Part shown: positions 8,293 to 16,831 of the stretch, in pieces | How positions within the stretch are numbered: the stretch's first letter is position 1 | How the letters are laid out: every line of letters starts with the position of its first letter | Assembly (NCBI GenBank): GCA_021324045.1 | Contig: JAJPJV010000048.1 | Coordinates: 21,775 to 85,774 of the forward strand | Length of the DNA stretch: 64,000 nt | Direction: 5' to 3' | Source: Actinomycetota bacterium | GTDB lineage: Bacteria > Actinomycetota > Acidimicrobiia > Acidimicrobiales > RAAP-2 | Translations under genes and position numbers: made by a program | Notes under the pieces: generated by a model | What the model was told of the DNA's origin: nothing | What the model saw: the letters and a program-made list of their open reading frames with translations, nothing else | Databases searched by the model: none

Positions 8293-9019
8293 AAAGGCCA
8301 GGCCCGCCTATTACGCCCTGGGGCCCGGGCGATGGCGGGATTGGTGGACGGTGCTGCACCCGCCCTATACCGCTTGGCACCTCTCCTACGTCGTCATCGG
8401 CGCTTCGCTGGCCCCCCACGTGCAGATCAGCGTGCTCGTCGCGACCCTGGTGGCATTCTTCTGCGCCGTCGGGGTCAGCGCGCACATGCTCGACGAGCTG
8501 AACGGGCGACCCCTCGGCACCCGCATCCCTTCGACGCTGTTGGTGGGGTTCGGCCTCGCCGGCGGGGCCGCGGCGATCGGGCTCGGAGCGCTCGGCGTCA
8601 CCCGCGTCGGATGGTCCCTGGTTCCCTTCATCGTGGTTGGCACGGTCCTGCTCTTCGGGTACAACCTCGAGCTCTGGGGCGGCCGCCTGCACACCGACCT
8701 CGTCTTCGCGCTGGGGTGGGGCTCGTTCCCTGTGCTGACCGCCTACGTCGCGCAGGCCCGAGGGGTCTCGCTGCCAGCCTGGCTCGCCGCAGCCGGAGCC
8801 TTTGGCTTCTCGGCCGCACAGCGACATCTGAGCACGACGGCGCGACTCGTCCGACGCCGAGCCGTGGAGGTCGTCGGTTCGGTGCGGATGGCCGACGGGA
8901 CGACCAGGCCCATCGACCGCTCGAGTCTGATCGCACCGGCGGAGCGAGCGCTCAACGCCCTGTCCCTGGCCATGATGACCCTGGCCGCCGCCTTCGCCAC
9001 CGTTCGGCTCACCCGCTGA
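8285..9019 (+). CDS. Polytopic membrane protein, possibly UbiA-like
   Basis: 244-residue integral membrane protein with six or seven hydrophobic segments. A conserved-looking polar loop AHMLDELNGRPLGTRIP between the second and third segments, plus basic residues near the C-terminal third, give it a general resemblance to prenyltransferases of the UbiA superfamily. The canonical NDxxDxxxD motifs are absent, so the assignment is weak. It starts inside the end of the methyltransferase gene (8-base overlap), so the two products are probably made together and act on the same membrane substrate. Confidence 0.7.
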   Translation: MHEKARPAYYALGPGRWRDWWTVLHPPYTAWHLSYVVIGASLAPHVQISVLVATLVAFFCAVGVSAHMLDELNGRPLGTRIPSTLLVGFGLAGGAAAIGLGALGVTRVGWSLVPFIVVGTVLLFGYNLELWGGRLHTDLVFALGWGSFPVLTAYVAQARGVSLPAWLAAAGAFGFSAAQRHLSTTARLVRRRAVEVVGSVRMADGTTRPIDRSSLIAPAERALNALSLAMMTLAAAFATVRLTR

Positions 9020-9193
9020 GCGCCCGGGCTCCCCCTCCCCGTCGTCAGGGTCCTCGATGCTCGGATCCCCCCGACCCGGTGGGCCGAGCGCCGACCCGCA
9101 CCTGCGGGTCCATGAGACGCCACGGGGACGGCGCTGGTACGGTCCGGGGGGCACACTGTCGGGAATCGAGAGCCGGCGGCGAGAGGACGGCAG

Positions 9194-11032
9194 GTGAACA
9201 GGCACGGAGCACGCAGCGAGAACCCGATCGCGAGGCCGCCGACCTCAACCAGCCTGGCGAACCTCGCGACGCGTGGGCTGATCCGCGGTGCCGCCGCTGA
9301 CGTGGCCGTCGCTCGGGAACGGGCTCGTCAGCGCAAGCTCCGCGCGCTCGCCGCGACCTTGGTGCCGATCGCCGCATGGCTCCTCGTGCGCGATTTCGTC
9401 CTGCATCGAGGAGGGTTCGGCTTCCCGAGCATCCCGAGCTCGCTCGTGCCCTATCTCCCCGCCATCGCGCTCGTCGTCATCCTCGGCGTGGTCATGCTCG
9501 CACCCTTGGTCGGGGCAGGGCGTTCTCCGCACGTGCTGTACCGACCCGAGGAGATCGACGTCCGGTTCTCCGACGTCCGCGGCGCCGACGTCGTCGTCGA
9601 GGAGGTGGAAAAGACCCTCAATCTCTTCCTCGCGCACCGCGCCTTCGCCGAGACCATGGGCGGAACTCCCCGCCGGGCCATCTTGTTCGAGGGACCGCCG
9701 GGCACCGGAAAGACCTACCTGGCGAAGGCCATGGCTGCCGAGGCGGGCGTGCCCTTCCTGTTCGTCTCCTCGTCGGCGTTCCAATCGATGTTCTACGGCC
9801 AGACGAACCGCAAGATCCGCTCGTTCTTCCGCGCGCTGCGTCACTACGCACGCCGCGAAGGCGGTGCGATCGGGTTCATCGAGGAGATCGACGCGATCGG
9901 CGCGGCGCGCAGCACTATGGGCTTCGGGCACCGTGAGGGCATTGCCGGCGTCGTCAACGAACTGCTCGTGCAGCTGCAGTCCTTCGACGCTCCTCCCGCG
10001 ACGGCCCGCATCGTCAGCAAGCTCGTTGACGCGGTCAACATCTGGCTGCCCTCGTCGCGCCAGCTGCGCAGGCCCCGGTCGGTCCCTGCCAACATCTTGG
10101 TCATCGGGGCGACGAACCGTGCCGCCGATCTCGATCCGGCGCTGCTGCGTCCCGGACGCTTCGATCGCTCCATCTACTTCGACCTCCCGACGCGACCAGG
10201 GCGACGGGCGATCATCGATTACTACCTCGCCAAGAAGGCCCACGACGAGGAGCTCGACGACGACGGCAGCCGGGACACCCTCGCGGCGCTCACCGCCGGC
10301 TACACGCCGGTCATGATCGAACGGCTCCTCGACGAGGCCTTGGTCTGGGCACTTCGGCGTGGGTCCGACCGGCTCTGCTGGTCAGATATCACCCACGCCA
10401 AGATGACCGCCGAGATCGGGCTCGCGCAGGGCGCCTCGTACACCGAGGCCGAGCGGCGCATGATCGCCACCCACGAAGCGGGGCATGCGGTCGTGGCGTG
10501 GCTCGTCGGCAAGGGCCGGAAGCTCGAGGTGCTCTCCATCGTCAAGCGCAAGGAAGCACTGGGGCTGCTGGCCCACTCGGAGACCGAGGAGCGCTTCACC
10601 AAAACGCGCAGCGAGCTCGAATCTTTGATCCAGATCGCCATGGGTGGGATGGCCGCCGAGAAGGCGTTCTTCGGTGAAACCTCTTCGGGAGTGGCAGCAG
10701 ATCTCAGGACCGCCACCGAGACGGCGTGCCAGATGGTCGGAGCGCTCGGAATGGGGTCGACGCTCATCTCCGCGGCTGCGCCCGAGGCTCCTGGAGCGGG
10801 GAATCTCTCGGCACGGGTGCTCGCCGACGATGCCGGTCGCGAGGAGGTCGAGCGGCTCCTGCGTCGAGCTGAGGCCGACGCGCTGGCGATGATCGAGGCG
10901 AACCGGCCCATCGTCGAAGCGCTGCGCGACGCCCTTCTCGACCGCGAAGAGCTGATCGGACGCCAGATCCTCGAGGTCATCGGCACCGCCGCCCGTCACG
11001 GCGGTCGCGCCCGGATCCCCAGCGCGAGCTGA
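9194..11032 (+). CDS. FtsH-like AAA+ membrane metalloprotease, divergent
   Basis: 612-residue homologue of FtsH (AAA+ ATPase fused to an M41 zinc protease). Two N-terminal hydrophobic segments (about 50-68 and 84-106) anchor it. Walker A is GPPGTGKT (167-174), the second region of homology has ATNRAADLDPALLRPGRFDR (arginine fingers present), and the protease site is HEAGH (427-431) with a downstream SGVAADLRTAT supplying the third zinc ligand. Two oddities stand out. Walker B reads FIEEID (228-233), where FtsH has FIDEID. About 35 extra residues (roughly 265-298) lie before sensor 1. The start is GTG at 9194, preceded by GAGAGG. It is probably a paralogue and not the housekeeping FtsH. Confidence 0.87.
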   Translation: MNRHGARSENPIARPPTSTSLANLATRGLIRGAAADVAVARERARQRKLRALAATLVPIAAWLLVRDFVLHRGGFGFPSIPSSLVPYLPAIALVVILGVVMLAPLVGAGRSPHVLYRPEEIDVRFSDVRGADVVVEEVEKTLNLFLAHRAFAETMGGTPRRAILFEGPPGTGKTYLAKAMAAEAGVPFLFVSSSAFQSMFYGQTNRKIRSFFRALRHYARREGGAIGFIEEIDAIGAARSTMGFGHREGIAGVVNELLVQLQSFDAPPATARIVSKLVDAVNIWLPSSRQLRRPRSVPANILVIGATNRAADLDPALLRPGRFDRSIYFDLPTRPGRRAIIDYYLAKKAHDEELDDDGSRDTLAALTAGYTPVMIERLLDEALVWALRRGSDRLCWSDITHAKMTAEIGLAQGASYTEAERRMIATHEAGHAVVAWLVGKGRKLEVLSIVKRKEALGLLAHSETEERFTKTRSELESLIQIAMGGMAAEKAFFGETSSGVAADLRTATETACQMVGALGMGSTLISAAAPEAPGAGNLSARVLADDAGREEVERLLRRAEADALAMIEANRPIVEALRDALLDREELIGRQILEVIGTAARHGGRARIPSAS

Positions 11033-11057
11033 GGAACCCGAGCACCGTCCTCCGGCG

Positions 11058-12554
11058 CTACTGCGGCTGGTTGGCTGCGAGCTCCTCGACCAGCTCTCTC
11101 CGGATCAACTTGCCCGTCGCACCGCGGGGCAGCTCATCCCTCACGATGACGTCATCGGGCGTCCGAGAACCTCGGAGGCGAGCCCGGACGAAGGTACGGA
11201 TATCGAGCGGGTCGATGAGGTGACCGGCTTTGGGAACGATGACCGCCGCGATGCGCTGTCCCCATTCGTCATCGGGAACCCCGACGACTGCGACGTCGAG
11301 CACGTCGGGGTGACGCTCGAGGACCTCCTCGATCTCGGCCGGGGCGATGTTCTCCCCACCACGAATGATCGTGTCGTCCGAGCGACCTTCGATGAAGAGG
11401 TAACCATCCTCGTCGAAGTGCGCGAGGTCTCGCGTTGGGAACCATCCGTCTTTGTCGAGGACCGAGCCCAGGCGTTGATATTCGCCCGACACCTGTGCCC
11501 CGCGCACCCACAGCTCGCCGCTCTCGGTCATCGGCAACACCGTGCCGTCGGGTGCTCGCAGCTGGCCTTCCACGCCCGGCACGAGGCGGCCCACGGAGCC
11601 GAGGCGGGCCCGGATCTTGGGGTCCGACGAGGCGAACGCCTCGCGATGGTCCTCTGGGCCGAGGACGGCGATCGTGGAGCTGGTCTCGGTCAGGCCATAG
11701 GCGTTGACGAAGCCGACGTTCGGGAAGACCTGCATCGCATGCTCGAGGATCGTCGGCGGCATCCGGGCTCCGCCATAAGCGAGCGAACGCAAGGTCGGGG
11801 TGTCGGCGCTCGCTCCGTCGAGATGGTGCACGATGCGCGCGAGCATCGTGGGGACCACCATCGCGTGCGTGACCCCCTCCTCCCGGACCAACCGGAGCCA
11901 ATGCTCGGGTTCGAAATCTGGCAGATAGACCATCCGGCGCCCGCCATAGATGTTCGTGAGCACCGTGCCCACCCCTGCTACGTGGTAGGGCGGCACGCTC
12001 ACCAGGATCGCCTCGTCCGCTTCGGCTGACGCGAGCTCGACGGTCTGCAAGACGTAGGAAACGAGGTTCTCGTGGCGCAGGATGACCCCCTTGGGGGTCG
12101 AGGTGGTCCCGCTCGTGAACAGCACCACCGCAGGGCCACCCTCAGGGCCGTCCTCGGAGAGCGGTGGCGCACTGACCGCGGCCTCGAGCCAGGCCTCGCT
12201 TGCCTGGACCGCAGGTGCCGCTTCCTTGACCTGGGGGAGGTGATCCGCGTCAGCCAGGACGAGCGGATCGTCGATCTCGGCGATCAACGACCGGAGCTGT
12301 TCGGTGGACAGCCGGTAGTTGAGGGGAACGAACGGCGTTCCGGCGCGGGCGGCTGCGAAGATGAGGACCGGGACGACAGGCCCGTTGACCCCGACGAAGA
12401 TGACGTGGTGAGCGCCGGAATCCCGGATGAGGGTCGCTCCGCCGGAGGATGCCTGCGAGACCTGCTGATAGGTCATTCCGCCATTCCGGGAACCGATCGC
12501 GACGCGATCGCCGTAGATGTCCGATGCGATGCTCAACAGGCTGGCGATGCTCAC
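11058..12554 (-). CDS. Acyl-CoA synthetase (AMP-forming)
   Basis: 498-residue member of the ANL superfamily, which activates a carboxylic acid to acyl-AMP and then acyl-CoA. The phosphate-binding loop is VLFTSGTTSTPKGV. Further motifs are YGLTETSS, GWFPTRDLAHFDEDGYLFIEGRSDD and the GGENIAPAEIEEVL hinge. The catalytic C-terminal lysine lies in RGATGKLIRREL. All motifs are intact and the length is normal. The substrate chain cannot be read. It is a separate unit from the VOC gene upstream, with about 170 bases between them. It may feed the acyl-CoA-processing genes elsewhere in the window. Confidence 0.9.
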   Translation of the reverse strand: MSIASLLSIASDIYGDRVAIGSRNGGMTYQQVSQASSGGATLIRDSGAHHVIFVGVNGPVVPVLIFAAARAGTPFVPLNYRLSTEQLRSLIAEIDDPLVLADADHLPQVKEAAPAVQASEAWLEAAVSAPPLSEDGPEGGPAVVLFTSGTTSTPKGVILRHENLVSYVLQTVELASAEADEAILVSVPPYHVAGVGTVLTNIYGGRRMVYLPDFEPEHWLRLVREEGVTHAMVVPTMLARIVHHLDGASADTPTLRSLAYGGARMPPTILEHAMQVFPNVGFVNAYGLTETSSTIAVLGPEDHREAFASSDPKIRARLGSVGRLVPGVEGQLRAPDGTVLPMTESGELWVRGAQVSGEYQRLGSVLDKDGWFPTRDLAHFDEDGYLFIEGRSDDTIIRGGENIAPAEIEEVLERHPDVLDVAVVGVPDDEWGQRIAAVIVPKAGHLIDPLDIRTFVRARLRGSRTPDDVIVRDELPRGATGKLIRRELVEELAANQPQ

Positions 12555-12726
12555 CTGACCTCAGAACCCCCTGGTTCACTCCGCGCTTGGCTCGCCGCGA
12601 GAACACTTGACATCCCGCGCACGGGTGAACCGACTGTACCTGCTGGTGCCGACACACGACCAACCAGCGTGAAGAAGCGCCGGGCCCGCGATGCAAGATC
12701 GACGCGCGGAGACCCGCTGACGCTGC

Positions 12727-13617
12727 TCAGATCCGTGGATCGCTCGGTAGCTCCTCCTCGGTGAAGGAGATCACCGCTCCGAACGCATCAGCCGGCTCGA
12801 TGGTGAAGGTGGCGGGCCCGTCGCGGCGCGTCCCGACGCCGAGAGTCTCGCAGTGACGGGCCGCGGCCCTGAGGTCGCGCACCTTGAAGGTCAGCGAGTG
12901 GGGAAGCTCACCGTGCTGCGCGAGATCCCTGGCCAGCGCAGAGTCCTCCGTGTTGGGCCTGGCGAGCTCCACCACGGTCTCGGTCCCGACGAGGACGAAC
13001 ACGCTGTCGACCTCCCTCGTCGAGCGCGCGTGGAACGCCTTGGCACCCAGGCAGCGCTCGTAGAAGTCCTGGGCCCGGTCGAGGTCGGTGACGACGGTCG
13101 TGATGTGCGAGCAGCGCTCGAGCTGCAGCGGCCCTTCGAGCCAGCGCCGAGCGGAGAAGTCGGCGGCGAGGTGAGGATCGTGCATCGCTGCCTCCGCGCG
13201 GGTCTGGATCTCGAGCTGGCCGAAGGTGTCCTTGGGATGGGTGAAGATCGTAGCTGGGATTGCCCCCTCCTCCATGGGATAGGGGATGATGACCCTCACC
13301 CCGTATGCTCGAAGCCGCTCGATCAACGGCATCATGTCGTCGACGTCGACGAACCACGCCATCGAGTGCAGGTGCTGGCCGTGGCGGTTCCGGAACTTGG
13401 GGAGCGGCGCCTGCTGGTCCTCGGGCGCTCTGCTCGGTTCCATGATCTCGAGCACGAAGTTCGCTCCGATGACGCCGATCGATGCCCATCGCTTGTCGAA
13501 GTCGCTCCAGTGCTTGGGCACGAAAACCTCGGGGTCAAACAGCCGGTCGTAGAAGGCCTGGGCCCGATCGAAGTCGTCGACGATGTGCATGACGTGGAAG
13601 AGCTCGCGAATCGGCAC
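12727..13617 (-). CDS. Double VOC-domain protein (glyoxalase/dioxygenase superfamily)
   Basis: 296 residues with two tandem vicinal-oxygen-chelate domains. The first begins LFHVMHIVDDFDRAQAFYDRLF and the second ERCSHITTVVTDLDRAQDFYERCLG, each with a metal-ligand-type histidine at its start. Such pairs form one metal site in extradiol dioxygenases and glyoxalase-like isomerases. The reaction cannot be told by eye: dioxygenase, epimerase or resistance protein are all possible. The start is at 13617, where sequence similarity between the two domains begins within a few residues. Confidence 0.75.
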   Translation of the reverse strand: MPIRELFHVMHIVDDFDRAQAFYDRLFDPEVFVPKHWSDFDKRWASIGVIGANFVLEIMEPSRAPEDQQAPLPKFRNRHGQHLHSMAWFVDVDDMMPLIERLRAYGVRVIIPYPMEEGAIPATIFTHPKDTFGQLEIQTRAEAAMHDPHLAADFSARRWLEGPLQLERCSHITTVVTDLDRAQDFYERCLGAKAFHARSTREVDSVFVLVGTETVVELARPNTEDSALARDLAQHGELPHSLTFKVRDLRAAARHCETLGVGTRRDGPATFTIEPADAFGAVISFTEEELPSDPRI

Positions 13618-13709
13618 GGCCGTCCTGTCTACTACGTCAGCCCCGCACCCGTCAGATGCCCTCGGAGTGCCTCGGAGCGTGTGCAGCTCGGCTGGTGGCC
13701 CAGGGCTGT

Positions 13710-14561
13710 TCAGCCGCCGTGAAGCGCCTCGGGCGCGAACTGCACGACCTGGTCATCGAGCGCCAACACGACCCGGGGCTGCCGACCGACATGAGACTCG
13801 GCGACGAGCGCGACGGCCGTTCCCCAAGAACTGAACCGGATCACGTGGCGGGCAAAAGGCATCGGCCCCTCGTCGACCCGGACCGCGACGATCCCGTGCG
13901 CGGACATCTCCAGTGCCGATCGCTGCATGCGTTCCATCGCCGACTCCCGCGCTGCATACAGCGCCTGCGTGTAGTTGACGAGCTCGACGTTTTGCGTCGA
14001 CTGTCGCAGGACGGTGCCCGCCGTCCGGCGCGGGGCGTACACGAAGCTCGCGCCGAACGCGAGCCCGACGGGGGCCCAGCCAGAGCCCTGGAGCAAGGCG
14101 AAGTCCCGAGCAGAGAGATCGGACACGAAGGGCCGTTGCCGGCGAGCAGCTCGACCCACCGGTCGAACTGCCGTGCCGGTGAGCTCCACGTCGACGTGGC
14201 GCGGATGGATCTCGATGGCGACGCGAACGCCGACGGCACCGTGTCCGCCCACCGATGCGCATTGGTCCTCCATACGCCGGGACGCGCTGGTCATGGCCAT
14301 GGCGTGGGCCGAGGATGCAGGATCGAGCGCTCCTTGTCCCCAGGTCCAGATCCCCACGGGAATCGACACCACCGAGGCACCAAAGATGAGGTCGATGGGT
14401 TCCCAGCCGATCGAATGGAGCAGGAGCGCCTCGTCGATCGACAGGTCCGATGTCACCCCACGATCGGTGCCCGACGTTTTCCCCTCCGGCGCTGCAAACG
14501 CCCGAGCGACCTCGGCACGAAGGTCTGCGAACGCCGCACCGGGAATGTCGTCGCCGCTCAC
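13710..14561 (-). CDS. YbjQ/UPF0145-like two-domain protein (third gene of cluster)
   Basis: 283-residue protein with two tandem copies of the YbjQ (UPF0145, 'heavy-metal-binding') fold. Each copy starts with a (V/T)SDLS-type motif followed by a G(W/S) stretch and a helix such as TQALYAARESAMERM, then a strand like GIVAVRV. Function of the family is not established; metal binding was proposed from the fold. I chose the GTG at 14561, which overlaps the upstream TGA (GTGA) and implies coupled translation. It is the last gene of a three-gene run of the same architecture. Cysteines are few, so metal binding is doubtful here. Confidence 0.75.
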   Translation of the reverse strand: MSGDDIPGAAFADLRAEVARAFAAPEGKTSGTDRGVTSDLSIDEALLLHSIGWEPIDLIFGASVVSIPVGIWTWGQGALDPASSAHAMAMTSASRRMEDQCASVGGHGAVGVRVAIEIHPRHVDVELTGTAVRPVGRAARRQRPFVSDLSARDFALLQGSGWAPVGLAFGASFVYAPRRTAGTVLRQSTQNVELVNYTQALYAARESAMERMQRSALEMSAHGIVAVRVDEGPMPFARHVIRFSSWGTAVALVAESHVGRQPRVVLALDDQVVQFAPEALHGG

Positions 14562-15478
14562 GACAACCGGACCGTGACCACCGGTGCTTCGATCGGGTCG
14601 AAGTCCTTGAAACGACGAACCCGGGTGCCCCGAAGCGTACACTCCACGACTTGATCGCCCTCGCCGAGCTCGCGCACGAACGAGCCCACGAGGGCGCCAT
14701 GCAGGATGTCGCCACCAAGCCGTTGTCGAAGGCGCTCCTTGGCGATCTGGCGCGCAGCAATCCGGGCTTCGGTGACCTGATCGACTTCCTGGGCGGCCCC
14801 GAGCGAACCGCCACCGGCCCATCCGGACGCCCCGATGGCGCCCATCGAGTACCCATACCCCTCCATCAGCGCTCGCGTCATGCAATAGCTCCAGACACGA
14901 ACGGAACTCAACGTGGCGACGACCGAAACCGGTGCGAAGCCCGCTTCGATCAGCTTCGCCAGACGCTGGCCTGCCAGGTAGGTGCTCCATGGGTCCGACG
15001 CTGCTCCCTGCGCGGCGCCCTCGAGTTTCACCGCGGTCCCAAGCACGTGGAACTCGGTGACATTTGCCTGGGTCGAGCGCGAGGTGTCCTTCACGCCGAT
15101 CACCCCGTTCGCCCCGAGTGCCCGAGCCTCCTCCAACATCCGAGCGAACGCCGAATCGAACCCCGCAGCCCAGGCATCCTCCACCCAGGTCTGCTCGGCG
15201 TTCTGGCCCCAGGTCGGGTGTTCGGCCGAGACGAACCCATGTGGGCAGTACCAGACACGTGAGTACCCCCCGTCTCCAACACCCAGCGGCGACAGGCCCC
15301 GCAGGGACTGCGCTCCGCCGTACCAGCCCCACTGCATCGCGCAGAACCCCTGGACGAGGCCGACCGGGCGAAGCCCCATCTGCAGGCATGCGGCGAAGTC
15401 AGGGACCGTGAGCCCCGAGGAGAACGACTCGGTGGCCAGCCGGCGCTCCGCCGCTTCAGGAACCGAGGAACCGGTCAA
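14558..15478 (-). CDS. YbjQ/UPF0145-like two-domain protein (second gene of cluster)
   Basis: 306-residue relative of its two neighbours. The first YbjQ-like copy contains SSGLTVPDFAACLQMGLRPVG and the helix FARMLEEARALGANGVIGV. The second copy is more diverged (AGFAPVSVVATLSSVRVWSY...). A TTG at 15478 overlaps the preceding stop (TTGA), and I take it as the start because family-like sequence begins shortly after it. In-frame sequence further upstream lies inside the preceding gene and is unrelated. Several Trp and Cys residues (FCAMQWGWYGG, WYCPHG) are unlike the other two copies and may mark a different binding surface. Confidence 0.72.
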   Translation of the reverse strand: MTGSSVPEAAERRLATESFSSGLTVPDFAACLQMGLRPVGLVQGFCAMQWGWYGGAQSLRGLSPLGVGDGGYSRVWYCPHGFVSAEHPTWGQNAEQTWVEDAWAAGFDSAFARMLEEARALGANGVIGVKDTSRSTQANVTEFHVLGTAVKLEGAAQGAASDPWSTYLAGQRLAKLIEAGFAPVSVVATLSSVRVWSYCMTRALMEGYGYSMGAIGASGWAGGGSLGAAQEVDQVTEARIAARQIAKERLRQRLGGDILHGALVGSFVRELGEGDQVVECTLRGTRVRRFKDFDPIEAPVVTVRLS

Positions 15479-16275
15479 TTGTCGAGGGAGATGATTGCCA
15501 TCGGCTTGGGCAAAGTGACCTCGTCGCCCCGTTTGGCCACCGCGGTCCCCAACGACAGGAATTCGATCGTGTGGGAACCCCATTGGTGGGACTTCTCCTC
15601 GAGGCGAACGCCGACGATGCCCGTCGCCTCGAGCCTGGTTGCCTCGTCCTGCATCCGGGTCATGGCGAGCTCGCGCGCCTCGTAGAGCGCCTGGGTGAAG
15701 TTGGGAAGCTCGACGTTCTGACCCACGGTCCCGATCGCCTGTGCGAGTCCTCGATGCGCGATGTGATACACGCAGGTCCCCATCACGAGCCCCTGTGGGA
15801 CGTAACCCGTTTGCATGATGGTCCAGAAGTCCTGGCCGGAGAGGTCAGAGGTGAACGGCTTGCCGAGCACGTTGCGATAGGAACCCCCGTCTTCTGCTTT
15901 CACCGCTGTGCCCATCGCGACGAACTCGGCGGCGTCGCTGCCCCATTCGTAGTAATTGACGTCGAGCCGCACGCCGACGACACCGTCGGCGCCAAGGACC
16001 TCGGCTTCCTCCTCCATTCGGGTCATCGCCAGCTCCCGAGCGTTGTACATCGCCTCGGTCAGCTTCGTGAGCTCCTGACTCTTGCTCCAGCGCCGCGTCT
16101 GGACGCCAGTGTGGTGGATCGACGACCCCATCACGAAGCCCAGAGGATGGAACCCTGCCTCTTTGACCAGCAGGAATTCGTTCACCGACAGATCGGAGGT
16201 GAAGAGCCCCCGCTCGAGCTCCTCGAGCCGGTGGCCCACGTCCTTGGGCAGGCCTTCAGGGTTTCCACCGCTCAT
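15475..16275 (-). CDS. YbjQ/UPF0145-like two-domain protein (first gene of cluster)
   Basis: 266 residues with two clearly repeated YbjQ/UPF0145 domains. LFTSDLSVNEFLLVKEAGFHPLG and PFTSDLSGQDFWTIMQTGYVPQG begin the copies, and each ends in a helix (MYNARELAMTRMEEEAE, LYEARELAMTRMQDEAT) followed by GVVGVRL or GIVGVRL and a conserved FVAMGTAVK/FLSLGTAVAK strand. The ATG is preceded by GGAGGAGC at a good distance. It is the best-preserved member of the cluster. No membrane segment or signal peptide is seen, so it is cytoplasmic. Its role is unknown. Confidence 0.8.
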   Translation of the reverse strand: MSGGNPEGLPKDVGHRLEELERGLFTSDLSVNEFLLVKEAGFHPLGFVMGSSIHHTGVQTRRWSKSQELTKLTEAMYNARELAMTRMEEEAEVLGADGVVGVRLDVNYYEWGSDAAEFVAMGTAVKAEDGGSYRNVLGKPFTSDLSGQDFWTIMQTGYVPQGLVMGTCVYHIAHRGLAQAIGTVGQNVELPNFTQALYEARELAMTRMQDEATRLEATGIVGVRLEEKSHQWGSHTIEFLSLGTAVAKRGDEVTLPKPMAIISLDN

Positions 16276-16288
16276 GTCGCTCCTCCGC

Positions 16289-16369
16289 TCACCCTGCGCC
16301 GCCAGGTCGGCCGCCGCCGATCACCATGATCGTTCCCGCACCGCAAACGTTGCACACGACTTGCTGCAC
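16289..16369 (-). CDS. Possible 26-residue CxxC peptide
   Basis: A GTG-started frame between the 144-residue gene and the first YbjQ-like gene encodes VQQVVCNVCGAGTIMVIGGG and a short Gly-rich end. The CxxCG knuckle resembles one half of a zinc ribbon, and third positions are mostly G/C in this frame. It is in the same frame as the preceding gene, so it could also be the former C-terminus of that protein cut off by the stop at 16391. There is no strong ribosome-binding site. Low confidence. Confidence 0.3.
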   Translation of the reverse strand: MQQVVCNVCGAGTIMVIGGGRPGGAG

Positions 16370-16390
16370 GACGAGCTGACGACGCTGCGA

Positions 16391-16825
16391 TCAAGATCTT
16401 CCTCCGATCATGATCCGCTCCAACGCGATGCGAGCGGACTCGCTGGCTTCGGCCTCTGCCTTGAGGGAGCGGAGGAGCCGCTTCAACCACTCCTCGATGG
16501 TCAGTTGCTCGCTTCGGATCCGGATCCCACCTGAAGAATGCCCGACCGTACACCGTACGGTGCCGCCGTCGAGCTCAACCCGGTACTGGTCCCCTCCGAG
16601 CTCGATCTGTAGAGAACGGATCTCCTCGGATCGCCGCAGCAAGCCGCCACGGCGCTCGACGGAGAGACGAGGCCCCAATGTCTCGCCGAGCTGGCGCGCC
16701 AGGACCTTCAACATGATCCCGACGTCGGTACCGCTCGCCTGCAACCCGGCGATCGCCAAGTCCAGATCGAACGCGTCGTCCGCGTCATCTGCCACGAACA
16801 CCGATTCTACGACCAGAACCCTCAC
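16391..16825 (-). CDS. Unrecognised protein heading the YbjQ-like cluster
   Basis: Up to 144 residues, of no family I recognise. The N-terminal 35 residues are acidic (VADDADDAFDLDLAIAGL). Then come a basic helical stretch (SVERRGGLLRRSEEIRSLQIEL), a beta-rich part (YRVELDGGTVRCTVGHSSGGIRI) and a C-terminal amphipathic helix (LTIEEWLKRLLRSLKAEAEASE). The start may be GTG at 16825 or GTG at 16795. The second is attractive because it directly precedes the acidic helix. Its position ahead of three YbjQ-like genes, with 115 bases between, suggests a common transcript. Confidence 0.55.
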   Translation of the reverse strand: MRVLVVESVFVADDADDAFDLDLAIAGLQASGTDVGIMLKVLARQLGETLGPRLSVERRGGLLRRSEEIRSLQIELGGDQYRVELDGGTVRCTVGHSSGGIRIRSEQLTIEEWLKRLLRSLKAEAEASESARIALERIMIGGRS

Positions 16826-16831
16826 CGGCCG

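Noticed and set aside
16272..16553. Minus-strand Arg-rich frame with a TTG after GGAGGA and an ATGA overlap with the first YbjQ-like gene
   Set aside because: Third positions are poor in G/C and the product is Arg/Ala/Gly low complexity. The overlapping CxxC frame fits coding statistics better.
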